DNA of 64,000 bases from an uncultured bacterium (GCA_949291375.1 CASEVI010000001.1:380980-444979); one strand, 5' to 3'. Counted from the stretch's first letter, positions 8,458 to 17,647 are shown. The notes: generated by a model not told the origin, from the sequence alone. Program-made: numbers and translations.

Positions 8458-8800
8458 TATGGTTCAAGAATTAATTTGTATAGTTTGTCCAAAAGGATGT
8501 CATATTAAAGTAGATGGTGAAAACATTAGCGGTTATACATGTTTAAGAGGTCTTTCTTATGCAAAACAAGAAAGCGTTAATCCTTTAAGAAATATTACTT
8601 CAACTGTTAGAATTGAAGGAGTTGATGACCTTGTTTGCCCGGTTAAAACATCTCATGAAATTCCTAAAAAAGAAATTTTTAATGTTATGAAAGAAATTAA
8701 CAAAATAAAGGCAAAAAGACCAATTAAAATGAACCAAGTGCTTTTAAAAAATGTTTTGAATTTAGGAGTTGATATTATTTCAACAAAAGAGATTTTATAA
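8447..8800 (+). CDS. DUF1667 family small Fe-S protein, glycerol module
   Basis: 117 residues with I-C-I-V-C-P-K-G-C near residues 8-16, a further cysteine about 17 residues later (Y-T-C-L-R-G), and a final V-C-P-V-K. The cysteine spacing indicates a Fe-S cluster, as expected for DUF1667. This family is typically found after the GlpA-like and NAD/FAD oxidoreductase genes, so it may serve as the third, electron-carrying subunit. ATG 8447 overlaps the upstream stop by 11 bases and has AAGG 9 bases before it. The biochemical role is inferred from context, not from a known activity. Confidence 0.85.
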   Translation: MKYSMVQELICIVCPKGCHIKVDGENISGYTCLRGLSYAKQESVNPLRNITSTVRIEGVDDLVCPVKTSHEIPKKEIFNVMKEINKIKAKRPIKMNQVLLKNVLNLGVDIISTKEIL

Positions 8801-8801
8801 A

Positions 8802-9929
8802 ATGGCTACTGCAAAGAATTTTTTAAAATTAACTAAAAATGATTCGTTCAAAAAAACACCTTTTTGTGAAGTAGATTTTTTAGTACTTACAGCTCTTTCT
8901 TATGCTGATTTTAAAAATTCTTTATATTATGATGAAAGAAGTATTAATGGATTGGTTAAACTAAATGTTTTTGCAAAAAGCACTGTAATTAATAAGTTAA
9001 AGAAAAATTATTTAACAATTGGTAAAGGTTATAATCAATTTTTAAATTTATTCTTTTCTTCACAAAGATATAAAGATGTAAAGGTTGGCTATTTTTGTGA
9101 CAAATTTTCTTTGGAACATAATATGCAATTTTTTGCACTTACTTTTTATGTTGATGATAAATATTTAGTTGTATTTAGAGGAACCGATAACACAATTACT
9201 GGATGGAAAGAAGATTTTAATATGACTTTAATGGACAAAATTCCAGGTCAAAAAATGGCGAGAGATTATGTTCGTTCTTTATTAAAAAAAGTCAAAGGCA
9301 AAATATATATTTCTGGTCATTCAAAAGGCGGAAATTTAGCTTATTATTGTTATTTAAATTTAAATAAAAGAGAAAAAAATCGAGTCATTTCAGTTTTTAA
9401 TTATGATGGTCCCGGATTTAAAAATGATGATTATGATTATGAAGATTATGGAACAAAAATGTTTAAATTTGTACCTGAAGATGATGTTTTTGGCATGATT
9501 TTTGATACTTCAAATAATTGGGAAATTGTTGCTTCCACTAGAATTAATATGGCAGCTCACGATTTATTAACATGGAAATTAGATAGAAAAAGTAAATATA
9601 CAAAATTACAAAGATTAAAAGCATTAACAATTTATTCAAGTTGTTTTAATCAAACTTTTAATGATTGGTATTATCGAAGCAATCCTAAAGATGCTGAAGC
9701 TTTAATAAAATTTGTTTTTAAATTGGTCGAAACAAATAATATTTCAACTTTAGGAGGTCTTTTTAAAGATATTCTTTTTGCTGGAGATGAATATTATCGA
9801 GAAATTGCAAATTATGATGAAGATAGCAAAAAAAGAATTAAAGCAATGCTTAGAAACCTTCTTAAACTATATTTAAATAACTTATTAAAAGATAAACATT
9901 ATCAAAAAAGTGTCGACAGAAAGGAATAG
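8802..9929 (+). CDS. Mbeg1-like (DUF2974) alpha/beta-hydrolase, lipase-like
   Basis: 375 residues. The nucleophile elbow G-H-S-K-G lies at about 172-176 after Y-I-S, preceded by F-R-G-T-D-N (oxyanion region). Y-D-G-P-G-F and A-A-H-D-L supply the likely acid and histidine. This is the layout of the DUF2974/Mbeg1-like lipase-type proteins of Firmicutes. No signal peptide is seen, so it is probably cytosolic. The substrate is unknown; its place inside the glycerol operon, one base after the DUF1667 stop and 5 before glpK, invites the idea that it releases glycerol or glycerophosphate from lipids (inference). A TTG at 8769 is in frame, but ATG 8802 is preferred. Confidence 0.78.
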   Translation: MATAKNFLKLTKNDSFKKTPFCEVDFLVLTALSYADFKNSLYYDERSINGLVKLNVFAKSTVINKLKKNYLTIGKGYNQFLNLFFSSQRYKDVKVGYFCDKFSLEHNMQFFALTFYVDDKYLVVFRGTDNTITGWKEDFNMTLMDKIPGQKMARDYVRSLLKKVKGKIYISGHSKGGNLAYYCYLNLNKREKNRVISVFNYDGPGFKNDDYDYEDYGTKMFKFVPEDDVFGMIFDTSNNWEIVASTRINMAAHDLLTWKLDRKSKYTKLQRLKALTIYSSCFNQTFNDWYYRSNPKDAEALIKFVFKLVETNNISTLGGLFKDILFAGDEYYREIANYDEDSKKRIKAMLRNLLKLYLNNLLKDKHYQKSVDRKE

Positions 9930-9934
9930 TTTTT

Positions 9935-11410
9935 ATGAAAAAATACATTTTAACAATCGACCAAGGGACGACTTCAACAAGAGCCTCTTTAATCGACAAA
10001 GATGGAAATATTTTTTACAAAGCTCAAGAAGAAATAAAATGTTTCTTTCCACATGATGGATGGGTCGAACAAGACCCAATCGATGTTTGGCTTTCTGTTT
10101 TAAATGTTATTAATGATTTATTAGCAAAAACAAATTTAACATATGCCAATATTGATTCTATTGGATTGACTAATCAAAGAGAAACAACTGTAATTTGGGA
10201 AAAAAAGACAGGCATGCCTGTTTATAATGCTTTAGTTTGGCAATCTCGACAAAGCGCCTATATTTGTGATGATTTGGTTGAAAAAATATCTTTCGTAAGG
10301 GAAAGAACTGGTTTAATAATTAATCCTTATTTTAGTGCTTCAAAAATTAGATTTATATTAGACCATATTGATAATGGTCAAAGACGTGCTGAAAATGGTG
10401 AACTCTTGTTTGGGACAATCGATACTTGGATAATGTATAAATTATCGAATGGAAAGATTTTTAAGACTGATGTCACCAATGCTTCAAGAACAATGCTTTT
10501 TAACATTAATTCATTAAAATGGGATGAAGATTTATTAAAATTATTTAATGTTCCAAAATGTATTTTGCCAGAAGTTTGCCCTTCTTCTTATAATTTTGGT
10601 TATGCTTCTTTTTTAAAAAAGAATTTAAAAATTTGTGGCGTAGCCGGAGATCAACAAGCAGCTTTATTTGGTCAAAACTGTTTTAAGGATGGCGATGTAA
10701 AATCTACATATGGTACAGGATGTTTTGTTTTGATGAATATAGGAAATAAACCTATATTTGATCAAGGTGGGTTAATCACTACAATCGCTTGGCAAATAGG
10801 AAATGAAGTAACCTATGCAATCGAAGGTTCTGTTTTTGTTGGCGGAGCTTCAATTCAATGGCTTAGAGATCAAATGAGAATGTTTAAAAAAGCATCGGAT
10901 AGCGAAACATATGCTAGAAGATGTGATAATTCTTTAGGCGTTTATGTTGTTCCGGCTTTTGTTGGGCTTGGAGCACCTTATTGGGATGATGATTGTCGTG
11001 GAGCTGTTTTTGGTTTAACAAGAGCAACAACAAAGGAACATTTTATTAGAGCCACATTGAATTCAATTGCACTTCAAACAAAAGACGTTATTAAAGAAAT
11101 GGAAAGAATTTCTAATAAAAAAATTGAAAGTTTAAGAGTTGACGGAGGAGCTAGTGAAAATTCTTATTTGATGCAATATCAAGCAGATATTTTGTCTTCT
11201 AAAGTAATTTTGCCAAAAAATTTAGAAACTACATCTTTAGGTGCTGCTTATCTCGCAGGTTTAGCTTCTGGGTATTGGAAAGATATTAATGAAATTTCTA
11301 AGGTTCATAAAATTTCAAAGACATATGAACCTAAAATGAGCGAAGATGAAATTGTTGGGATAGATAATAAATGGAAAAAAGCGGTTGCTGCAACTAGACT
11401 CTTTAAATAA
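9935..11410 (+). CDS. glpK: Glycerol kinase
   Basis: 491 residues, full length for the FGGY kinase GlpK (about 495-500). It has the N-terminal ATPase motif D-Q-G-T-T-S-T-R (7-14), L-T-N-Q-R-E-T-T with the glycerol-contacting R-E pair, W-Q-S-R-Q-S, and the second phosphate loop Y-G-T-G-C-F near 266-271. It phosphorylates glycerol to sn-glycerol-3-phosphate in the cytosol, feeding the GlpA-like oxidase upstream. A strong Shine-Dalgarno (GAAAGGA) precedes ATG. It is the last recognisable gene of the glycerol operon; no glycerol facilitator gene is in the window. Confidence 0.97.
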   Translation: MKKYILTIDQGTTSTRASLIDKDGNIFYKAQEEIKCFFPHDGWVEQDPIDVWLSVLNVINDLLAKTNLTYANIDSIGLTNQRETTVIWEKKTGMPVYNALVWQSRQSAYICDDLVEKISFVRERTGLIINPYFSASKIRFILDHIDNGQRRAENGELLFGTIDTWIMYKLSNGKIFKTDVTNASRTMLFNINSLKWDEDLLKLFNVPKCILPEVCPSSYNFGYASFLKKNLKICGVAGDQQAALFGQNCFKDGDVKSTYGTGCFVLMNIGNKPIFDQGGLITTIAWQIGNEVTYAIEGSVFVGGASIQWLRDQMRMFKKASDSETYARRCDNSLGVYVVPAFVGLGAPYWDDDCRGAVFGLTRATTKEHFIRATLNSIALQTKDVIKEMERISNKKIESLRVDGGASENSYLMQYQADILSSKVILPKNLETTSLGAAYLAGLASGYWKDINEISKVHKISKTYEPKMSEDEIVGIDNKWKKAVAATRLFK

Positions 11411-11431
11411 ATAGATGAAAGATTAATATTT

Positions 11432-12145
11432 ATGCTTTCAAAAATCGAAAATAATTATTTAAATGAAAATAAAAAGATTATTAAAAATAGAATTAAAATT
11501 TCTTTAAATGCATTAACATCTGTTTCTTATTGCGAGTTCTATTATTTTTTAAATACTTTCAGAGAAAAGCATAATTTTATTAAAATCAATAATAATATCG
11601 ATTTTTTGCTTAATCAATTTGATAAGAATTCGGTTTTTGAAAATAAAATATTTAATCTAAGTTATAAGAATTATCATTTTGTTGTGCCGACTAAATATTT
11701 TATTAAAACAAAGGATCTAACATTAGTTATTTTAAATAAACATATTTTATCCGAAAATTATGTTTTTATTTGTTTATGTTTATTTATTTTAAATGATATT
11801 AATCCTGATGGAATTTATTATTTTGATAATAATGAAAAATATCATTCATTAAATGGACTAACAAATTTAGATAAGGATTTTTCAAATGTGGATCCAAACC
11901 TATTATCTACACTTACTTATTGCGTTAATAAATTAAAGAAGAATAAGAAAACAAGTAAAATTAATACAAAATCAAAAGGATTTCATTTTAGTGAAATTGA
12001 AGTGGACAAAATTTTAAATAGTTTAATAAAAATTATTAATAAAGGAGAGTTTCAAAAACATTTAACCCAAAAATGCAATTATTGTCCTATTAATAATAAA
12101 TGTAATACTTTTTTAGAATATGAAACATTTAGCATATATAAATGA
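11432..12145 (+). CDS. Degenerate AddB/Cas4-like Fe-S nuclease-domain protein (putative)
   Basis: 237 residues, not firmly recognised. The cysteine layout is the best clue: one N-terminal cysteine (C34 in S-V-S-Y-C-E-F-Y-Y-F) and a C-terminal C-x2-C-x5-C (C215, C218, C224). This is the four-cysteine pattern around the Fe-S cluster of AddB/RexB and Cas4 PD-(D/E)XK nucleases; a P-D-G-I-Y-Y-F stretch also fits AddB. However, the acidic and lysine residues of the active site are not apparent (I-L-N-K stands where I-D-Y-K is expected), so it is probably inactive or very divergent. It lies 21 bases after glpK and ends at a TGA (rare in this window). Confidence 0.45.
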   Translation: MLSKIENNYLNENKKIIKNRIKISLNALTSVSYCEFYYFLNTFREKHNFIKINNNIDFLLNQFDKNSVFENKIFNLSYKNYHFVVPTKYFIKTKDLTLVILNKHILSENYVFICLCLFILNDINPDGIYYFDNNEKYHSLNGLTNLDKDFSNVDPNLLSTLTYCVNKLKKNKKTSKINTKSKGFHFSEIEVDKILNSLIKIINKGEFQKHLTQKCNYCPINNKCNTFLEYETFSIYK

Positions 12146-12899
12146 AAAGAGTCGATATATTTTAGAAAATTTATCGGAAGTGGATTTATTAAATCCATTT
12201 TATTTTGATGTTTTAATCTCCTCAAAAGAAGATTTGTTAAAATTTTTTAATGAAATTAATATTGATTTATTAAAAGATTTCGAAAATAAAGGTAAGTTTG
12301 AAGCTCCATTATCTATTAGTTTAAATCTATCTCCCTCCTTTTTAAATAAGTATAAAAAGATTTTTGATAAATCAAAAAAAGAAATATTAGATGAAGAAAA
12401 AGAATTCTTGTTTTGGTTAGCTAAAATTATTACGACTAATGGAAAAAATCTTCCACAAATAAAAAATTTTAGAAACATTAATCGATTATTTAAAAATTTT
12501 GATTATAAGGGATTATTGTTAAATTTAGATTTAATTAGTAAAAAATTTTATGATAAAAAAGCTTATTTATTGGTTAAATTATGTTTAAAACGTTTATATA
12601 ATTTAAATCAATTAAAAATAAATTCTCTCCCTAGCTTTAAATATAATTCTGCAAATATAATGAACACAAAAATTCTATCTTTAAAAAACAACGAAACTTA
12701 TTTAGAAAAATTTTTAAAATTAATTGATAATAAAAAGTTTCCTTTTAAATTTTATGAAACTTGTGAAAATTTAAATCTTGAATATAAAGATTATGATGAT
12801 TATTTAAATTTATTAATAGAAGGGAGAAAAAATGGTATCAAATGTTTTATTTTTGATGATGAAAATGATTTTTATGAATTTATTTTAAATATGACATGA
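12120..12899 (+). CDS. Unknown protein, first part of a gene interrupted by an in-frame TGA
   Basis: 259 residues, rich in Lys, Asn, Leu and Ile; predicted mainly helical, with no motif or membrane segment I recognise. It starts 26 bases inside the upstream gene in another frame, with no clear ribosome site. It ends at TGA (12897-12899), and the same frame stays open without another stop through 12900-12977 into the next reading frame (to 13532). The two parts may therefore be one gene of about 470 codons broken by a single nonsense codon, or two genes split recently. No function is proposed. Confidence 0.4.
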   Translation: MKHLAYINEKSRYILENLSEVDLLNPFYFDVLISSKEDLLKFFNEINIDLLKDFENKGKFEAPLSISLNLSPSFLNKYKKIFDKSKKEILDEEKEFLFWLAKIITTNGKNLPQIKNFRNINRLFKNFDYKGLLLNLDLISKKFYDKKAYLLVKLCLKRLYNLNQLKINSLPSFKYNSANIMNTKILSLKNNETYLEKFLKLIDNKKFPFKFYETCENLNLEYKDYDDYLNLLIEGRKNGIKCFIFDDENDFYEFILNMT

Positions 12900-12977
12900 A
12901 TAAATAATAAAATAAAACATTACAAATTTTTTGAAAAAAAGCTATTAAATTATTTATTTAAAGTATTAAAAATTGTA

Positions 12978-13532
12978 TTGAATAAAGACGATAAAGAAGA
13001 TTTAGAATTTTTAAAATTATTATCCAAATCAAAAATATTATTCTTTTTTGCTGAAAATCATTCTTCAAGCGCCTTTGAATTTTTAAGTGAGTTAAATAAA
13101 GAAGTTAATTTATTGACTCTTTATCCTGATGAAGATGAAAAGTATCTATTTGAAAGTTTATTAATTTTCTTAAAGAATAAAGATTTAAATATTGAACAAT
13201 TTTATTTTTTAATCACATTCTTATTAAAAATTAGATTTAAGAAGTTAATTAACCCTATGGCAAGCGTTGAAGCTTTAAAATTAGATGATTTACATTTAAT
13301 TAAAACATCAATTTCGAAAGTGGCTTTTATTGCATCAAAAAAGAAGAAGCTTTATAAAAATGATGTGATGTTTAAAAGTATCTTGCTTAAAAATTACACA
13401 ATTTTTAATGAGATATTAAAGAAATGTAAGGATATTTATTTTTATCGATATGAAAATTATTCTTCGGATGATATGTTTTTAAGCCATCTAGATGAAGTAT
13501 CGTTATTTTTTGATTTAATAAAATTTTTCTAG
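12978..13532 (+). CDS. Unknown protein, second part of the TGA-interrupted gene
   Basis: 184 residues beginning, if translated alone, at TTG 12978 with no Shine-Dalgarno; the next internal ATG is far downstream. It shares the frame of the 12120-12899 reading frame, and nothing but one TGA separates them. The composition (Lys, Phe, Leu, Ile, Asp) and helical character match the upstream part. I recognise no domain. The lack of a credible start argues that it is the 3' portion of a disrupted gene rather than an independent one. Confidence 0.35.
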   Translation: MNKDDKEDLEFLKLLSKSKILFFFAENHSSSAFEFLSELNKEVNLLTLYPDEDEKYLFESLLIFLKNKDLNIEQFYFLITFLLKIRFKKLINPMASVEALKLDDLHLIKTSISKVAFIASKKKKLYKNDVMFKSILLKNYTIFNEILKKCKDIYFYRYENYSSDDMFLSHLDEVSLFFDLIKFF

Positions 13533-13567
13533 TCTTTAAATAATAAAAGATATTAAAATAAATAAGG

Positions 13568-14722
13568 ATGGAATTTAAAAAGTTAAATAAAAATCAATTA
13601 TCAAATATTTTAAAAAGTCTTAATACTTCTAAAGACGTTTTTATTTTTATCGACCAAATTTATGAAATTTATGATGTTGTTTGTGATGGCATCGAAGATG
13701 TAATGAAAATAACTGAGTTTAAAGAATATACTTATGTTAACCCTGTTGTTATAATCTTGTATATTGTTAATGAATTGGGTTTTTATTTTAGAAGTCATAA
13801 TTATGATAATAAAAAAATTTCAGAATTGTTAAATAGCGATAGCTTTATTGAATTCATTTCTTCAATAGTTTGTGATAAATATTTAACAAACGAACAATTA
13901 AATTATAGATCCCCAGCTTTTTTAAATAAATTTAATCCTCAAATTTCTACTTTATCATTATATTTTAATTTTTGCCTAAACATATTAAATAAATCATATA
14001 AATTAAATAAATATGATGAATTAATAAAAGATATGTTAAAAAATTCTTTTTCTTTAGGACAATGCATTGAAAATTTATTAATTAATGCTTTTGATGTGGA
14101 AGCTTTTTCAACTTGGAGAACAATGCACGAAAATGAATGCATTTTATATTGCCTCGTTTTAAATGGAAAAGATACTTTTGATTCTTATTTTAAACATATC
14201 CAATATTCTTTGGCTTATCGCGGTCAAATCAAAGATAAAGATAAAACTGATAAAATCTTTGAAGAAATTAAGTCAAAAATGAAAATTTATAACTTAAAAA
14301 GCAAAGATATGAAAAAATTTATTGAATATGGTTATTTATTTTCAATAAAGAATAAAGAATTTAATGTTGATTTTAAACTTAATTTTAGAGACGGTGTTGA
14401 AACAATGGCTGGGTTAAAGTCATATTCAAAGATATATGAATTATCAAGTGAAATTGCTCATTCTTCACCATTATTAATTTATTCAAATCGTGAATATTAT
14501 TTTAATATAACCCTTTTAAATTTATACGAAACATTTTTTAGATTAGAAAAAGTATTTTATTCTTTTTATAAATCAGTATCAAAAAAAGATGAAGTTGAGC
14601 AATATGAAACTTTACAAAAAATTTATATCAATCAACTCCATCAAATTCATAATGGTTTAGCTGCTTTATTTAAAGATAGATTCTTTAAGATTGAACATCA
14701 CGATAACATGAACCACCAATAA
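13568..14722 (+). CDS. DUF5677-like helical protein
   Basis: 384 residues, almost all helical. A block reading A-F-S-T-W-R-T-M-H-E-N-E near residue 180 and a later Y-E-L-S-S-E-I-A-H-S-S-P near 295 resemble the conserved R...E and helical-H positions of DUF5677 proteins, which occur in accessory and defence-type regions; this match is from memory and moderate. No transmembrane segment is seen. Its 3' end overlaps the nucleoside kinase gene on the other strand by 38 bases, with no terminator between. It forms the end of the poorly known cluster that starts at 11432. Function unknown. Confidence 0.5.
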   Translation: MEFKKLNKNQLSNILKSLNTSKDVFIFIDQIYEIYDVVCDGIEDVMKITEFKEYTYVNPVVIILYIVNELGFYFRSHNYDNKKISELLNSDSFIEFISSIVCDKYLTNEQLNYRSPAFLNKFNPQISTLSLYFNFCLNILNKSYKLNKYDELIKDMLKNSFSLGQCIENLLINAFDVEAFSTWRTMHENECILYCLVLNGKDTFDSYFKHIQYSLAYRGQIKDKDKTDKIFEEIKSKMKIYNLKSKDMKKFIEYGYLFSIKNKEFNVDFKLNFRDGVETMAGLKSYSKIYELSSEIAHSSPLLIYSNREYYFNITLLNLYETFFRLEKVFYSFYKSVSKKDEVEQYETLQKIYINQLHQIHNGLAALFKDRFFKIEHHDNMNHQ

Positions 14723-16331
14723 ATTCTTTTAAAATCGAATTACATGGAATGTATTCTTCACTAATATCGCTAAAATATTTTAATAATTTTAATAATCTTT
14801 CAGCATCAGGGCCATATTTACTATCGCGATCTATTTTTAATAATAGTGGGGTAGCATATTTTTTCATAACACCAATTTCGTAATTTAAAAATGAATCAAA
14901 GACATAGTCAGCGTATTCTTGAGTTTTATAAATCCATTTAAATTCCCCTCTTCTTACCGATGGCCACATTGAAATTGTTTCTTCAGCAGAAGAATTACGA
15001 TATTTTGAGTCTCGAACAATTCTTCTAAGTAATCTAATATCAGTAATAGAGATTGGATTTTCATAATCTAAATTAATTTGGGCTTGAGGTGAAATATAGA
15101 TTTTATATTTAATGTGTTTAGGAATTAAAGGAGTCATTGCTTCATTTAAAGCATGGATTCCTTCGATAATAATTGGATCTTTTTTCCCAATTTTTATTGT
15201 TCGATTAAAAATCCTTGAATTTGTTTTAAAATCAAATGTCGGTAATTTTACTTCTTCGCCACTTAATAATGAAAGTAAATTTTGGTTAAATAAATCGATA
15301 TCAAGAGCATCAATACATTCAAAATCGTAATTTCCATCTTCATCTAAAGGAACATTTTCTCTAGTTTTATAATAATCATCTATAGAAATTCTAATTGGTT
15401 TGATTCCTCGAGAAATAAGTTCAAGTGTTAAACGATCAGCAAAAGTAGTTTTCCCACTACTTGAAGGTCCGGCAATACAAATTAATTTTATATTATTAAT
15501 CTTATCTTGAATTTTTTGCCCAAGTTCTACAAGCATTCGATTGTGCCTATTTTCACATATATTAATTAAATTCGTGCCTTGATTTTCTTTTGCGAGATCA
15601 TTAATTTCGGCAATAGTTGATAGTTTTACTAAAGAAGACCATGCATCGCTTCCTTCAAGAGTATCTTGGAAAATAGGTTCATCTTTAAATGGAGGAATGT
15701 TACCATTAAATTCTGAACGTGGATATTGGATTAAAATTCCAGGTGGATAAAAAATGAGTTTGAAATTTTTTAAATAACCTGTTGAAGGAACCATTTTTCC
15801 ATACATATAGTTAAAATAGTTATCTGCTTTATATAAATGAACAGTTTTTTCTGGTCGATATTTTAAAACGGCTAACTTATCATAAAGTTTAAATTCTTTA
15901 TATAAGTTTGCGGCTTCTTCATTACTTATAATGACTCTTTCGAAAACATAGTCATTATCAGCAATTTTTTTCATTTCTTGATAAATTTCATTAACTACTT
16001 GAGTTGTAATGGCCTTATTTCCAATTTCAACATGGGCAAAAATAGAACGTGATATTGAATAAGAAAAACGAAATTTTATATCTGGATATAATCTTTGAGC
16101 AGCCATTGCAAATAAAAATCTAATTCCACGTTCATAAATTCCTGTTGCTGGTTGGTCTGCAGTCGTTAAAAATTTAACGGTAGCATCATAATGTATGTCA
16201 TAATCTAACTCTCTAACTCTTCCATTAACAAGAGCACAAATTACTGAATAATCAGAATTTGTTAAATCTTTAAGTTTAATCTTTTTATCAAAATATAATT
16301 CTTTAGAGTCTAAAAAAATAGTAAATCCCAT
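14685..16331 (-). CDS. Nucleoside (uridine) kinase with N-terminal TGS/ThrRS-like domains
   Basis: 548 residues. The N-terminal half resembles the TGS and second editing-like domains of threonyl-tRNA synthetase (H-Y-D-A-T, A-D-Q-P-A-T-G-I-Y-E-R-G). The C-terminal half is a uridine-kinase/phosphoribulokinase fold with P-loop G-P-S-S-S-G-K-T at 288-295, I-D-D-Y-Y near 328 and I-I-E-G-I-H. This fused architecture is common in Firmicutes and is usually annotated as nucleoside kinase or uridine kinase, phosphorylating uridine/cytidine in salvage. An AAAGGAA site lies 11 bases before ATG. It ends against the DUF5677-like gene with a 38-base overlap of coding ends. Confidence 0.88.
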   Translation of the reverse strand: MGFTIFLDSKELYFDKKIKLKDLTNSDYSVICALVNGRVRELDYDIHYDATVKFLTTADQPATGIYERGIRFLFAMAAQRLYPDIKFRFSYSISRSIFAHVEIGNKAITTQVVNEIYQEMKKIADNDYVFERVIISNEEAANLYKEFKLYDKLAVLKYRPEKTVHLYKADNYFNYMYGKMVPSTGYLKNFKLIFYPPGILIQYPRSEFNGNIPPFKDEPIFQDTLEGSDAWSSLVKLSTIAEINDLAKENQGTNLINICENRHNRMLVELGQKIQDKINNIKLICIAGPSSSGKTTFADRLTLELISRGIKPIRISIDDYYKTRENVPLDEDGNYDFECIDALDIDLFNQNLLSLLSGEEVKLPTFDFKTNSRIFNRTIKIGKKDPIIIEGIHALNEAMTPLIPKHIKYKIYISPQAQINLDYENPISITDIRLLRRIVRDSKYRNSSAEETISMWPSVRRGEFKWIYKTQEYADYVFDSFLNYEIGVMKKYATPLLLKIDRDSKYGPDAERLLKLLKYFSDISEEYIPCNSILKEFIGGSCYRDVQS

Positions 16332-16446
16332 ATCTATATTATTTCCTTTTTTTATTTTGGCTTAATTATTATATCTAATAATAATTTTTTAATCTAGTTA
16401 TTTAAATTTAGGTTCTTTTTTATAAATTTTAGTATAGAATATTCAC

Positions 16447-16830
16447 ATGGCGAAAACTGATAAGAGAGCACAGACTTTATATGGTTTGATATCTATCGTT
16501 GCTATTTTAATCGCTTTAATAGGCGGAATTATTTTTAAAACATATGAAGCATGTGTTGTTTTGTTTTCTTCATCGCTATTTTGCTATTTTGCCTTACTTA
16601 TAAATCTTTATTCAATGAAAGATAAATCAACAATGAATCTTTTTAATGTATTATCTTTATCTTTCCTAAGATTTATACTTATAGCGATTGGTTTAATTCT
16701 TGGTGGATTATATATTTATTTTGCAAACAAGGATAAAACTGAAAATTTAAGATATTTATATTTATTATTTGGTTTAGTTCCGATATTTTTTTCTAATTTA
16801 GTTTTCTTTTTGAGGAGCAAAGATGATTAA
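16447..16830 (+). CDS. atpI: AtpI-like membrane protein, first gene of the atp operon
   Basis: 127 residues with four hydrophobic segments (about 14-32, 34-54, 68-90 and 102-120), and charged ends. It stands where AtpI, the assembly helper for the c-ring, normally stands: directly before atpB, whose ATG overlaps its stop by 8 bases. Sequence alone is too short and hydrophobic to prove homology, so the name rests on position and size. A TAGAAT box (16435-16440) ends 6 bases before ATG and no Shine-Dalgarno is seen, so the operon probably begins with a leaderless mRNA. It sits in the plasma membrane. Confidence 0.6.
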   Translation: MAKTDKRAQTLYGLISIVAILIALIGGIIFKTYEACVVLFSSSLFCYFALLINLYSMKDKSTMNLFNVLSLSFLRFILIAIGLILGGLYIYFANKDKTENLRYLYLLFGLVPIFFSNLVFFLRSKDD

Positions 16831-17638
16831 TTTTGTTACAATGGCTATTACTCAGGAACAAATTGATAGTATTATAGAGTTTCATATATCAAGTGAAGTT
16901 TTTTATTCTTTGATAGTGATGATTTTTTTAATTATCTTCTCGCTTGTTGTTTGGTTATTATTCAAAAAAGCAATGAAAGATCCTTTAAAGACTCCAAAAG
17001 GATTAACTTTTATAATGTATACCTTTGTTAATAGTTTAGAAAATTTTGTTGTTTCAATAATGGGAGAAAAAGGAAGAAAATTAACAGGATATTTTTTAGG
17101 TTTAGCAATGTATTTATTTTTAAGTTTTGCTTTTGGTTTAACTGGACTTTCTTCTCCATTTACATATATTGTTATGCCTTTATCTATTTCTTTAGTTACA
17201 TTTTTATTAATTCATATTACTGCGGCTAGAGAGAATAAATGGGGATATTTTAAAAGATATATTGATCCAATCCCAATTTTGCTTCCAATAAATTTATTAA
17301 CGATGTGGGCTCCACTTTTATCTTTAACGTTACGTTTATTTGGCAATGCTTTAAGTGGATATTGCATTATGTCTTTAGTTTATGCAGCTTTAGAAGCTTT
17401 ATCTGCAGATGTATTTAGACCTATTTTTGGGTTAGTTGGGGTTAGTGGAATTCAAGGAAGCGATATTATTTTAGCTCCTTTTATAACTCCAATATTACAT
17501 GTTTATTTTGACTTATTCTCTTCATTTATACAAACCTTAGTTTTCTCAATGTTAACAATGATTTTCATTGCTCAAGAGCAAAACAATGATGAAGAGGATA
17601 ATATTTTAGAAAATGTTCAATTAGAGGTCAGTAAGTAG
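16823..17638 (+). CDS. atpB: F-type ATP synthase subunit a
   Basis: 271 residues with several transmembrane helices. The key stator helix reads L-S-L-T-L-R-L-F-G-N, with R171 as the essential arginine facing the c-ring. GAGGAG lies 5 bases before ATG. The protein forms the ion half-channels of the membrane Fo sector. It precedes atpE, giving the canonical order a-c-b-delta-alpha-gamma-beta-epsilon. Together with the c subunit described next, the coupling ion is predicted to be sodium; that prediction rests on the c subunit, not on this protein. Confidence 0.95.
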   Translation: MINFVTMAITQEQIDSIIEFHISSEVFYSLIVMIFLIIFSLVVWLLFKKAMKDPLKTPKGLTFIMYTFVNSLENFVVSIMGEKGRKLTGYFLGLAMYLFLSFAFGLTGLSSPFTYIVMPLSISLVTFLLIHITAARENKWGYFKRYIDPIPILLPINLLTMWAPLLSLTLRLFGNALSGYCIMSLVYAALEALSADVFRPIFGLVGVSGIQGSDIILAPFITPILHVYFDLFSSFIQTLVFSMLTMIFIAQEQNNDEEDNILENVQLEVSK

Positions 17639-17647
17639 GAGGTGTCT

